Counted from the stretch's first letter, positions 1 to 10,657 are shown. The stretch is DNA of 64,000 nucleotides from Tubulanus polymorphus (GCF_964204645.1 NC_134033.1:5366231-5430230); one strand, 5' to 3'. Notes: a model not told the origin generated them from the sequence alone. Translations and numbers: made by a program.

Positions 1-579
1 CATTAGATCCGTGTTGTGACGATATCATATAGAATCCTGATACACTGTAATGATTTCATCAATTATTTATAAATTTTTCTTCAATGTATAGTTAAACTCA
101 ACACTTAATCTTAAGATACACAATATCCGTGTTCGATGAATATGTAAGACACTACGCCTGATGATGTATCAGTTTATAGCCGAAACATTGCTCGAAATAT
201 AAACTCATTTAAACTCAGGACCTTTCCTTCGTTGGCTGAAATTATTGTGGGATTTCATACACTAAACATGTCCTTCGAACCATTGTCTCCTTCATATTCA
301 CCTTGTTTAACCCCCTTCTCCTAGTCCTAGTTCGCTTTGCTTTAACCAGTTTCCGAACTACGGACACCCTGAGTGCGCCATCTGATCTGAACATCTGGCG
401 ACAATTTGCATGAATAGTTGAATGAATAGCTAACCATTTTAAATATCAGGATTATAATCGATTAAAACCGAGAATATTCGAACCGTTTATTCGAACCAGT
501 TGTCAGAGGGGATATAGCTCAGTGGTAGAGCATTCGACTGCAGATCGAGAGGTCCCTGGTTCAAATCCGGGTGTCCCCT
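1..579. repeat. Left arm of a large inverted duplication
   Basis: Positions 1 to about 579 are the reverse complement of about 7694-8428, with scattered mismatches. Shared landmarks in order are the 'cattagat' start, a CTGATGA...GAAAC motif near 158-186, a block near 375-410, and a tRNA-Cys gene at the inner end. The right arm is 149 bp longer because it carries a MITE. The arm may extend left beyond the window. Confidence 0.85.
508..579 (+). tRNA. tRNA-Cys (GCA)
   Basis: A 72-nt cloverleaf. The acceptor stem pairs GGGGATA with TGTCCCC, followed by discriminator T. The D arm is GCTC/GAGC, the anticodon stem TTCGA/TCGAG has loop CTGCAGA giving anticodon GCA, and the T arm contains GGTTCAAATCC. 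There is no intron and no encoded CCA, as normal for eukaryotes. Short T runs follow within 15 nt and fit a Pol III terminator. It decodes UGC and UGU in the cytosol. Confidence 0.95.
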
Positions 580-909
580 GAATTTTTTTGATACATTTCT
601 TTATTTTAGCCGATGTTTCGCTAGGGCTGCTTCATCTAGAACTAGGTTTAGGTCAACAACACTTGAAGCCATTACTTGTGTGCCTTACACTCCCACTTCC
701 CTGCTATGACCAAGAAACGAATCTTTGCGCACTTGAAGGAGTACTTAATCTAGTTCTTAAATTTAAGATTTAGATTTAGAAACGACCAAGCTGTTTTATT
801 TCGAAAAGGACATATGATTAATTAAATACAAATCTTTATCTGCATGAAAGCAATGAGAGTTTTTAAAAATCTATTAACAGGGATTGACCCTGTTTTCTAT
901 TTGATTGCT

Positions 910-1060
910 AGATTTCGTTTGAACGTTCTGATTTGGTGTCCCTTACAAACCCACCGCACCTGCCGGAAACGAAACAGGGGTTCGATTTTGAAATCAGAAA
1001 TCGAAGTTATACGGATTTAGTTGTGTGATCGGCGGTCGAGTTGACAGAATTTCTTGTTTT
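910..1060. repeat. Dispersed repeat, inverted mate at 5430-5545
   Basis: The block with 'cacctgccggaaacg', 'ttttgaaatc' and 'gtgtgatcggcggtcgagtt' recurs in reverse complement at about 5430-5545. No coding potential was seen. Confidence 0.75.
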
Positions 1061-1166
1061 AATCGAAGAACATAATTCGGTTCCGGTTCATTCAAAAGAA
1101 TGTTGGGAGTTCTAATGAAGGTACTACACACCAGTAACAAAATGTAGCTTTGTAGCACAACTTATA

Positions 1167-1268
1167 AAAAGGGCATTTTGAAACAAAAAGGGCATTTTGA
1201 ATCAAAGGGCATTTTGAAATAAAAAGGGCATTTTGGTGCAAAAAGGGAATTTTGAAACAAAAAGGACA
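1167..1268. repeat. Short tandem repeat, about 20-bp unit
   Basis: Five to six imperfect copies of a unit like 'aaaaagggcattttgaaac' lie head to tail. An apparent minus-strand ORF across it is just the repeat read through. Confidence 0.85.
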
Positions 1269-1575
1269 TCTGAAATTTGGAGAATCTGCATTTTGCTGTT
1301 ATTTCCAAGCAATTAAAGTCCTGCCGTGAAGTGCTTTCTAGCAAATTAACATTAATTTGCATTGAGATGTAGTTTCCAGGCAATAAAGACAAAATCTAGT
1401 GTTTTTTTGTTATAAAATCATCTACCTCGTTTTGTAAAAATGTTCCTTTTTCTACTTTGGGCATGAAAAGAAAAAAATTTAAAAAGCCACGAGATACTCA
1501 CGACGTTTACCGTTGCTACGTTTGATAAGGTACACATAACACATGCTACGAGATAGAATGGTGTGAACATCCTCA

Positions 1576-1790
1576 GGGGCGGATCCAAGCTTTATTCCAC
1601 TGTATTGCAGAATATAGTCGGGAAAATATGGATAACATATTTTCCAGAAGTACCTCATCTAATAGGTCCAGAATGCCTTTAAATATAAGGGAAAAGGGTC
1701 AAATTTCTCTAATGAGCTTCGCAGCTGGCGTATCATTGAGCAATAATTTATAAGAATATAGTCAATTTTACTGGCTGGATCCGCCCCAGA
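1576..1790. mobile_element. MITE-like element with GGGGCGGATCCA ends
   Basis: The left end reads 'aggggcggatcca' and the right end 'tggatccgcccca', a terminal inverted repeat of about 12 bp around 215 bp of non-coding DNA. Similar 'ggatccgcccc' ends occur at 60.9 and 61.3 kb. The superfamily is not certain. Confidence 0.5.
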
Positions 1791-2166
1791 TCCTTGTTGA
1801 CTGGGTTGGCACGAGGCAGGGAAACACTCGCAAACAGGAGACAGAAACATCCGTACGTTTCCCTGTGTTGTGTGCGTTTAGATCAAACGGTTCGTCGAGA
1901 TCAAACATGTCCGTGTTTCCCTGCGTCGTATATGCGTTTGCGAGAAACAATCTACAACTCTGGCTACCAATGGCTATTTTGACGGGCAGTATGAGCGACG
2001 CGTGAGAACAATGTACGTGACCCTGCATATAATGATCGTTTGCTATTCCTCTACCATGGACGCGTTGTAAACTAGTTTTAAACGCCTCGGAAATGTCTGT
2101 AGTGAGCGTACAAAAGACAGGACGGGAGTTATAGAAATTGTTGAACAAAATGGCCCGGTGTAAGAA

Positions 2167-2238
2167 GGGGATATAGCTCAGTGGTAGAGCATTCGACTGC
2201 AGATCGAGAGGTCCCTGGTTCAAACCCGGGTGTCCCCT
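2167..2238 (+). tRNA. tRNA-Cys (GCA), second copy
   Basis: A 72-nt cloverleaf identical to the first copy except in the T loop (TTCAAACC instead of TTCAAATC). The anticodon is GCA. A T-rich stretch follows. Its 3' half plus downstream flank is duplicated directly behind it. Confidence 0.95.
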
Positions 2239-2327
2239 TAACATTTTTTAACTGGTAAGAGTTATCGAGAGGTCCCTGGTTCAAACCCGGGTGTCCCCTT
2301 AACATTTTTTAACTGGTAAGAGTTATC
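2203..2327. repeat. 61-bp tandem duplication with a tRNA-Cys 3' half
   Basis: The unit starting 'atcgagaggtccctgg' at 2203 repeats at 2264 and ends near 2327. The second copy holds only the 3' half of the tRNA (variable loop, T arm, acceptor 3' strand, about 2264-2299), so it is a tRNA fragment and not a gene. Confidence 0.85.
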
Positions 2328-2329
2328 AA

Positions 2330-5300
2330 AAATCCTACCCCTTAGTGATTTTTAACTACTAAGAGTTGAAAATCCCAACTACAACTACAACTCTTATGCG
2401 AGCCCCTGTGGGGACACTCAATCAAAAAATCAAACTAAATTGACCAACCAAATTAATAACAAGGACAATCCCTATTTTAAGATCAAAAGATTGCCTGATT
2501 TTTGCTTTGAAATATTTTATCGAATTCAAATCATTTTTGACGATGCAATAACGTAACCGATTTTGTATTCTGAGGTGATAATCAGACGATGTCGCGCTTT
2601 CCGCACATAGTCGGTAAATTCCGTCAAATCTCCGATATCCAGGAGGAGATTCTCGGCCACTATAATTATATTGAATATAAATGTCTATGGTTCAGATAAT
2701 ATCTGACCGGCATACACGAAATGGAGTATCATATTGATTAAATCAATCAATTTATATATCAGGGCAGATGTATATCGTGTTAGAATGTTTTAATTGACGC
2801 CGGGACCAGTTGGCAGCTGACATCTTGCAAACCAATAGCTTCCGAGGAGCTCAGCCGACATAACCTCATAAACGTATTCCCGTTCCCGCTAGATGGCGGC
2901 CGAGTCAATAATACCCTATCTTACAGCCGTCATCCTCCAATTCAATTCAATTCAATATTTATTTCACGGAAAAGCAGAACAATCGAATCATAAGAAAGCT
3001 AAACAAATTTTAAAAAAAGAACGAAAAAATAAAGAAAGCTCCCCGAGAGCTATGTCCCCTGGTGGCGATATAGAGTTCTTGCTATGACGGCGCTCCATAG
3101 TGATGGGCAGACATTTTTTTAATAGAGTAGATGTATTGCATTGGGCAGAAGTTGGCGGAGAGCTCTCCCCTTTTCTTCAAAAAATCCCTAATTCTTCAAA
3201 GTAGTTAAAAATCCCCCTCCTTTTGAATGGAGTGTGCGTAGATACAATCTTAAGGTCATTCAATTCATATTATTCATACATATACCCAATTTACTCACTG
3301 TGGAACACCGTGGTAAGCATATCATGAGCATACAAACTATAGTATAAACTATTTGCATTAAAACATACCTCAAATTAACAGTTCATTAATACTAAATTAG
3401 TACTTACAGTTATCGCAAAGCTTAATGAAAGGGTTCATCGCACATTTCAAATATATAACACTAGCGTGAATCTAAAAATCTTTCAAGTTCATTATTGTTT
3501 ATAATTCATGGCATCGCACAGCTGAAATATGCCACAAGTTAACACGAGATCACAGTTCAAAAATATTCAAGTTCTTATTCTTATTAATTCTAACAGTTTA
3601 TTTTATTCTAAGAGTTTACTTAAGAATCTATCGCAACGAAACATTTCATTGCACAGTTCAAATATATTTCAGTCTGAATGCAATATGAACGAAATTGGCG
3701 AATCATCTCACTTTGAAATGTTCTTGAAAATCACCGAGTGGGTATTTTACCTACTTTAGATATTTGGGGTTTTTTTACCAACAACCAGAGTCATCGTTAG
3801 TTTTCTGGTTTTATTTCGAAAAACAAGGGCATCTTTTTGCTCTGTATCGCCCGTATGACGTCACGCACAGCAGCGCCATACAATGATTCAATAAGTAGGC
3901 CTAAAATTAACCGTCGATATTTTTCACCAGTAATAAGTAAACTCATGAGATAATGAAAATCCCACAATGATAATGAAAGACTAAGTCCGAAAATATTTTC
4001 AAGAGCCAGTAGTTTATTCGATATTTCGACTTTATTCTAATAGTCATCTTCAAGAATACTGTATTCCTCGAGCTCATAGTTTATTCAACGTTTCGACTAT
4101 ATTCTAATAGTCATCTCCGGGGGATGAATGAGTTGCACCAGAAATTATGAAATATATATACAATCCAAGAATTATCAATATTATTATAACCATTATGAAC
4201 GCTATTGTTATCATATTTGCGATTAGAATTATGATTATCTTGTTACTATTATGATTATTATTCATTACTATGAATTACTGCGTTCGTGTATTAATTAATC
4301 AATCATTTTTTTCTCATGGTTGTACGTAAAATACAAGCTCTGCTTCCTATGTTAACCAATCTGTGATATTGTAACATTTCATATCGTTTATAAATATTGA
4401 AATCACTCATTATGATGAATGATTTTCATATGTGTTTTGTTACAATTTTTCAGAAAAATAAAGCTATGTAATCTAAATTGATTTAAGATATACACAAGAA
4501 AGACGAAAAATGAAATTTACACAAGACACAAGAAGACGACGATAGTGTGGAAACGCCATCTTGAAATAAAAAATATCGACGTATTCTAAGTGGCCTTACT
4601 AAGCGCCGATTCACGTGTAAGCGCAAATCGCTTGTGTAAGCGCGGTATTCCGACAAATTCGGCATCGCACAAGTACAGTACTTCGTGTGAAAGCAACTAT
4701 TTTCAATGGATATGATGCTTTTTCTAGTTAGAATGGTTCGAGAAATTTTGTAAATATATCATTCTAAATGAATCCTAAATTCTGAATTTTATCTGAAAAA
4801 AACTCGGAACGCTCTCGAATACCTAATCATTGACATATATTCTAAAATTTCGAATGACGATTTCTATTTCTATTTTGTAAGCCGCTTATTTTTTCACTCA
4901 TAAGCGGTTTAACATGGTATTAAATCACATTCGAAAGTATCTAATAACCGTTAATTTCGGACTTTGACGTCAACTATTGGGAATCGCCTAAAACAGCCGA
5001 AAAAACCAGGCAAGTGACGTCATTTTCATAAAATCTTACTGAGTCTAGTTTTCTTGCTAAGTTCCTTACTACCTATAGTAATAATCAACTAAGTTAGACA
5101 AATTTTATGAATATGGCTGATGGGGAGAATTAACTCTATGCGGAGCTAGTTCATCGGCTGTTCGTTATTGAAATCGTCGATTCTGAATTCAAAGCCGATT
5201 GAAATTCGTTGTTTCAGAGCAACGTTTATGATACAAAATTCGTTTGATTCCAAGACAAATGCCGGAATTAATACATCGTTACACAGGTTATATACTTATA

Positions 5301-5340
5301 ATATATCATTGTTCATTTGATTTAAAAGTTCTTTCTTTGA
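2330..5340. other. Gene-free stretch with dispersed repeats
   Basis: No convincing exon was seen. Repeats include a block at 3560-3778 that recurs in direct orientation at about 63713-63935, and a twofold repeat at 4005-4130 whose reverse strand has a GACTAT/ATAGTC hairpin followed by GAAACG. An (AATTC)n run at about 2938-2960 resembles a minus-strand retroelement tail. The rest is AT-rich. Confidence 0.6.
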
Positions 5341-5347
5341 TTTTCAG

Positions 5348-5412
5348 AATGTATAAAACACTGTTTATTGCCTTGGCCTTGTTTATGGCCATCGGAGCCA
5401 TAGCCGCAGAAG
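5348..5412 (+). CDS. Candidate first coding exon of a secreted peptide (signal peptide)
   Basis: A pyrimidine-rich tract ending in TTTTCAG precedes the exon. The ATG is at 5349 and the exon ends in phase 1 before a GTAATT donor. It encodes 21 residues, MYKTLFIALALFMAIGAIAA followed by E. That is a textbook signal peptide: a Lys near the start, a hydrophobic core of about 14, and a small-residue cleavage site. The acceptor just before the ATG implies an upstream 5' UTR exon, not located. The mature part must lie in later exons, and none could be assigned with confidence. A fast-evolving short secreted peptide would fit, but the family is unknown. Confidence 0.5.
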
Positions 5413-5429
5413 GTAATTTCTAAACAAAA

Positions 5430-5545
5430 AATAATTCAGTTAACTCGACCGCCGATCACACAACTATATCTGTACTTCGATTTCCGATCTCCGATTTCAA
5501 AATCAAACTCCGTTTCCCGGCAGGTGTGGTGGGTTTGATAACAAT
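5430..5545. repeat. Dispersed repeat, inverted mate of 910-1060
   Basis: Reverse-complement copy of the block at 910-1060. It contains an AG (at 5522) that could mimic a splice acceptor after the signal-peptide exon, but it is shared repeat sequence. Confidence 0.75.
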
Positions 5546-6033
5546 TTTTGAGAGGATGTGCGCTACGTCATCAGTATATGCGGGTAAGACCGGTTGCCAG
5601 TCATTATACAATTATCGATATTCAAAATTAAAATAACTTTATTGATCTTTAAAATTTATATCAGATGATATATGAAATATCTATCATTTATCATTTTACT
5701 TCATTTCATTTGTGAAACTCTTTGTCTTAATACAAAGACAATTGGAGTGATATATACAGTACATAAAAATATACATTATATACGACGTATAGCAGGTACA
5801 TACCTAATTAGATACTGGTTTACATGTGAGCTATCTTTAAGGAAAAGTGAAAAATCACACAATTTTGCCAATAAAAATACAAAGTTCGGCTCTGTCTTTG
5901 TCGACATCATTATGCAATGTGCTATCTTTCGAGGCGTCAATATATTTTCAAGTTATTTTCTTGTTTATCATCCGTTTTCAGGTTCGAATCGTCCGTAATA
6001 ACGTCCGTTCGAATCGTCCGTAGCCCTGATAAT

Positions 6034-6336
6034 TCAAAATTGTCTATGATGAAGGGGGCCCTTCCACAGCTGAGCCGTACTCAAAAACATACGTAAGTAG
6101 CACAGACATGTCTTTTGAGTAAAATAGCTGCGGAAGTTTATGAAGATTTGGGCTTTCTTGAAAATATTCTGAAATGCATAAAATAGTTTTCGGAGGTCTT
6201 CAAAGAAACTACGCTCTAAAACAATATGATACTCATCGCCGATTTTGTTTAGGCTACATTCGGTACAAATTCGTTCTTCTATATCGATGTATTTACGTAT
6301 CTGCCTGTTTCTACCGGTAAACACTGGTTCGAGCAT
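6034..6336 (-). mobile_element. LINE C-terminal remnant
   Basis: Minus-strand translation has C-T-E-C followed by IGDEYHIVLE, then a Phe/Leu-rich stretch. This matches the C-terminal CxxC...GDEYHFILKC zinc-knuckle-like region of the intact RT ORF at 10654-12783, so it is an older fragment of the same LINE group. The last Cys of the motif is lost and no RT core remains. Confidence 0.7.
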
Positions 6337-6339
6337 CGG

Positions 6340-7690
6340 AATTTCATCGTTTTTATATCTAGATCAGAGGTTATTGTCAATGTCTTTGATGATGAGTAAG
6401 AATGATAATTGCAACCGTCTTAAAAATTGCTAATAACGTCTAAAAAACCATTATGCAGTGTCATTATTGTAAATTATCATAACTGTTATTGCTGTAAATA
6501 TTATGATGTGTATCATTATTATTTGCATAAATGATCTCATTTTACCTGATGTATTCACGAACTCGGAAATGGGCAACTCGGAATATAATAGCTAACATGA
6601 AAAAGATTTATCTATTATTTTGTTATCTTTTTCGATCCTGAACGCGGACTTTGCTTAACTCGACTAAACTTGCATGTTAAGGTTTAGGTCCAAAACGTTG
6701 TATACATTTTTCAATGATCCATAGGGAAGAGGTATTAACGAATAAAAACCCAAAGTTAGATCTGTAGGAAACTGTTTATTTCCACACGGTTTCGAGGTTA
6801 AAACTAAACCTAATCTTCAGAGGAACCAAAAATACAATAATAAGGGTTGAGGTGTGTTTATCAGTATAACTATAACGGACCCTCGATTGGCACAGTAGGA
6901 TTACTTGATATTTCTCGTCGAATCTGAGAAATTGAAATTCATTCAAGCTCATCACCCGAATATATGTCACGCGAATTTTTTTGTCGTTTCTTTTTTCATC
7001 TTGTCTTTTAAAATCATGCTGTGAGTTGTTGAACGTTGAAACGACTGTAAGACGTCATCACATCGAGTGGGTTAAATCTGCAGGAAGAAGTTCCACGAGG
7101 TCGACGGCCAAAAATACATTGATCATTGGGTCCTGTCCCCGAAACAGGTGGTGCGACTGTTGCCATCAGTTGACTTCTTGCCTTCTAAATTGTATGTGCT
7201 GGTTATGATACTCGCATCTGAGGCGGAGAGACTAAACTGGTATCGTGCAATCAATTCAATTCAATTTTCAATTCAAATATATTTATCTGCATAAAATAGG
7301 CAAACATATATACAATCTACGCAGGCCTAGCAATGCCAGAAAGGCCGCTTAACGCTAGCACCCGTACGAAAAAACAAAACTAGGCACCGTAACAAATTAT
7401 ACAAATAGAATTAATAATATGACTCAGCAGGAATGTGGATGCGTAATTATTGCGTGATTTAATATTAATTACACAGTTTGGGGATTCAATAATCCTAAAT
7501 GACAGTTACAACAGTTGATATTATCGCCTCATCCTCGTCTACGAAGTCGTAGACCGGGTACTTGCCCAGAAACAAAAACAGCATTGACCCTTAAAACTAT
7601 ACTACTCAGATGAACTCAGTTTATTCGTAAAGAAATAGTTCGCGCAACAGTTATAGAAATGAAACCGCTTAAATAAAATGAGGAACAAAA
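6340..7690. other. Gene-free stretch
   Basis: AT-rich, no supported exon. An (AATTC)n run at 7248-7290 followed by a common dispersed sequence looks like the 3' end of a minus-strand retroelement. Confidence 0.55.
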
Positions 7691-7693
7691 TTT

Positions 7694-7765
7694 AGGGGAC
7701 ACCCGGACTTGAACCAGGGACCTCTCGATCTGCAGTCGAATGCTCTACCACTGAGATATATCCCC
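7694..7765 (-). tRNA. tRNA-Cys (GCA), third copy, D-stem mismatch
   Basis: A 72-nt cloverleaf with the same acceptor, anticodon GCA and T arm as the other two. The D-stem 5' strand reads TCTC instead of GCTC, giving a T-C mismatch against GAGC and altering box A. It may be functional or decaying. Confidence 0.85.
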
Positions 7766-7853
7766 TTCGACACTGGTGAACCAACGGCTCGATTCTTCTG
7801 TGTTCTGATCTCAAATCGATTATAATCTAGATAATCAAATGGTAAAATTATAA

Positions 7854-8002
7854 GTAATATGGTATGTGTTGTTTCATACCAGAGGTCGAAAGGTCAAACT
7901 CGCAAAAAATGAAAATTAATTCTCGCACGCTCGAATTTATTTTTATTTTTCACTCACCCACCCCTTCAACTTCTGATTTGAAACAACACATACCCTATTA
8001 CT
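7854..8002. mobile_element. 149-bp MITE, copy 1
   Basis: Terminal inverted repeat of about 24 bp beginning AGTAATA and including 'gtatgtgttgtttca' on both ends. The core has 'tctcgcacgctcgaattta'. A second copy of the same length lies at 26923-27071. The homologous site in the left duplication arm (around 427-432) lacks it. Confidence 0.8.
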
Positions 8003-8526
8003 ATTCCATTCAACCATCAATTTAGAATGTCGCCAGATGTTCAGATCAGATGGCGCACTCGTGCAGTGCCCGTACTTCAGAAACTAATTAAGGTAAGGCA
8101 AACAAGAGGATTACAAATGAATGAAACGATAGATCGAAGGGAACGTGAAAGTGTAAGAAATCCCACAATAATTTCAGTCAAATATGGAAAGTTCTTGAGT
8201 TTAAATGAGTTTTTATATTTCAAGAAACGTTTCGGCTAAAAACTGATACCTATCATCAGGCGTAGCTAGCGTCTTACATATTCTTCAAACACGGATATTG
8301 TGTATCATCTCGACCTGACACAATAAATGCTGAGCTAAACGAAATTGTAGAGAAATTTAGAAATAATTGATGAAATCATCAGAGTGTATCAGGATTCTAT
8401 ATGATATCGTCACAACACGCATCTAATGTTTCATCGATGTTTAACAATCGCGTTTCTTCTTCGCGAATATCAAATTGCGATAACTAGAATCGTCGAACGC
8501 GAAGTCGGCTGAACTCGACCGGATCG

Positions 8527-8745
8527 TCAGATTCCGCTGAAGATATCTTCCAGACAATCGTAAGTTAAATACTCGAAATCCTGATAGAGTTTATTCAGAA
8601 AAAGTTTCTTGTTCGTCGACGGCACCAACTTCGACAGGTCACCGACTCCCGGAATGCAGATGTCGTTTCTGAATCGACCTTGACATTGAATGGCCTTCCC
8701 GCCCATATAATGACCGCCCATTAATATCTTAAATGAGTCAGCCAA
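8527..8745 (-). pseudogene. GT14 N-acetylglucosaminyltransferase C-terminal exon (core-2 GnT-like)
   Basis: Minus-strand translation includes CQGRF...ICIPGVGDL, then KLFLNK and YDCLED, and stops at 8527. In core-2/I-branching beta-1,6-GlcNAc transferases (family GT14) the C terminus has a VCVFGAGDL-like block, an HLFANKF-like block and a CLEE-like block in this order and spacing. These Golgi type II membrane enzymes branch O-glycans or polylactosamine. An in-frame TGA lies just upstream, near 8757. The likely acceptor is 'tcatttaag', at about 8732. It fits as the last exon of the gene whose preceding exon is split at 10084-10162 and 12905-13010. Confidence 0.65.
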
Positions 8746-8859
8746 ATCGTTGATGATATATCATTTTCAAAGATAGATTTTGTTTCAGTTGTTTAATTCT
8801 GGATGGATTTACCGATCTTTACCGATTTACTTACTATTCAACTCGAGAATCCGTTTTAA

Positions 8860-9055
8860 CCTTTTCAGTGCGTTTACACAACAGTTCGATAAATGAACAA
8901 GTGATGGGTTTTGCTAGTACACCGCACCGCGGTGTATTAGTATGATAAGTAATTAGTTTTTGTCCCTAATGAAAGATAGCAACACCTGCCAAACGCTTTT
9001 GGATATAAGTAACTAACGATACACCGTACCGCGGTGTAGACGCACTGAAGCGTTG
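8860..9055. mobile_element. piggyBac-like MITE, diverged copy
   Basis: Starts after TTAA with CCTTTTCAGTGC and ends with GCACTGAAGCG. Inside are the 'accgcgg' palindromes seen in the well-preserved copy at 34654-34940. It lies in the GT14 intron. Confidence 0.65.
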
Positions 9056-10083
9056 TACGCACAACACTAGAGTAGAATATTTATAATTTTCGAACCTCCA
9101 GCACTTTAAGATTCAGCACCGAAAGAATGTTAACGTCACTTTAGAATCTATTTTTTGACGCCATGTTAAACCAACTTTTCGTTCTAACGCCATCGGATCG
9201 CTTGAAATATATTGCTAAGATTTGAACGTTCCATATTTTCCTAGTGGCGCTGCTATCGCTGACTTAGGCTTTAAATCCTGATAAGCAGGCCAGGTAGAAT
9301 AGAAAAATGTCGTCATAGGAGGTTGACTGAAATTGTGTCTCCTCTCAGTAAAATTAAACAGACGAGACGAAAATGTGTGCGTTTTAGGATCTATGTTACA
9401 TCTTTATTGTAACTACAATACTACGATTTTATTTTTTTCAAATTCAAAATTCCGACGAATAATCGCGAATTCGTCGTTAATTCCAGTTTCGAGTTGTTCT
9501 TTGTGCCATGTAAAAACCAACTTTCTGTTTCAACGCCACGATAGAACCACTTCAATACCTCATAGTCTAATCGTTAACCTGGTCTTATTCGTTCTTGAAA
9601 ATAGGGATTAGCCCTGTTATATATCTTATTTGTCTTATTCGTTTTAGCGCCACGATATAACTATTTCATAACGCCTCGTCGAAACCAACCGTTACCTAAT
9701 CAAAACGAAAACTAACTGTTTAAACGTGACAATAAAACGAAAACAGACTGTCGGAGATTATGTCTAATTTTTTTTCATATTGAATCAGCCACTTTTCGGA
9801 ATTGTTTTGGAGTAATTTTGCGCAAACAACAATCTACTACTTTTACATTACGTTAAGTACGTTAAGTAATGAGTTTGGTGCTAACACATCGCAGGCGTGA
9901 GTGCAGGAAAACAGCGTTAGCGTGTTTACCATCGTCAGTAAACACCGTGATTACTTGATTAAGATGACCAGACGCAGGAAATTTCTGGTAATAGCTACAT
10001 TAGCGGTACCTCATTATAGTAATGGCAAAAATTGTCATTGCCAGTTTATTCCACTACGAGAGCCGCCGCACCTACCTTCGGAA
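9056..10083. other. Probable GT14 intron, no other gene
   Basis: AT-rich sequence between two GT14-like coding pieces. No exon, RNA gene or clear repeat was recognised. Confidence 0.5.
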
Positions 10084-10162
10084 CTACCCGGCATCGAAGT
10101 TCAAGGTCGTGTAGAACAACGCTTCCGGCATCATCGTATCGCGCAGCCAGTAGTAGAACTCT
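10084..10162 (-). pseudogene. GT14 exon, 3' part, cut by a LINE
   Basis: Minus-strand translation reads FYYWLRDTMMPEALFYTTLN. It corresponds to the active-site block of core-2 GnT-like enzymes (DT-x-x-PDE-x-F-x-x-TL). The usual catalytic Glu follows Pro-Asp; here the order is Pro-Glu-Ala, so the Glu is one residue early. After the block the frame hits TAG at 10084-10086. A neighbouring frame reads MPGSSEG and reaches an AAG/GTAGGT donor, so a 1-bp frameshift is likely. Upstream it abuts the LINE. Removing the LINE and one 6-bp repeat joins it in frame to 12905-13010. Confidence 0.7.
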
Positions 10163-10168
10163 AATGTT

Positions 10169-10657
10169 ATGGACTTTGACCGTATACTGTCCGATGTTCA
10201 TTGTGCTATTTATTGTACTCTAGCCTCAGATTGTAATATTGAAAGGAATGAGTTTCTACCACCCAGAGAGAAGGGCAAAATCCGGTGGTCAAAAGATAAA
10301 GAGGGTCTCTTTAGGAATGCTATTGACCAACAGAAATTAAGTCAGTTAAATCTTGATCTAAACGATAACAAAATAAATTGTGAAACTGCGAATAATATTT
10401 CAACGGAGACATTGATTGGAGCTTCCGAACGTACAATGGGTAGAAAAAAGATTGTTTCAAAAAATAATCGTAAAAAGCCGTTTTTATCTGACCGTGAAGT
10501 TTTAAAACACCGAAAATGTTATAGGCGAGCAAGAAAGAGCTGTAAAAGACACCCAACACCACAACGAAGAACACACATGAATTTGGCTTATAGGAAATAC
10601 AATTTGGCTATTAAAAAAGCGAAACAAAAATACCTTTTGGATCAAATAACCTTTTGA
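10169..10657 (+). pseudogene. LINE linker region, frameshifted from RT
   Basis: About 162 residues, Lys/Arg-rich, ending KYLLDQITF and a stop. Typical of the segment between endonuclease and RT. The protein continues in another frame from 10654 (KKLSKTDPRAYWKFF), so one frameshift separates the two parts. Confidence 0.75.

Larger units (their letters stand above)
7694..8428. repeat. Right arm of the inverted duplication
   Basis: Reverse complement of positions 1-579, including the tRNA-Cys at the inner end. It is 735 bp long. Removing the 149-bp MITE gives 586 bp, close to the 579-bp left arm. Confidence 0.85.

Noticed and set aside
5523-5582. Possible second exon of the signal-peptide gene (gcag / ... 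/ ggtaag)
   Set aside because: It fits by phase, but the acceptor lies at the end of a dispersed repeat whose inverted mate is at 910-1060, and the peptide has no recognisable feature.
6981-7208. Cys-rich plus-strand ORF that looks like a mature secreted peptide
   Set aside because: No convincing acceptor in the right phase. Cys codons cluster from local composition, and no repeat spacing of Cys typical of peptide families is present.
10032-10223. Plus-strand Arg/Ser-rich ORF before the LINE
   Set aside because: It is the antisense of the GT14 exon piece, which has clear family motifs on the minus strand.
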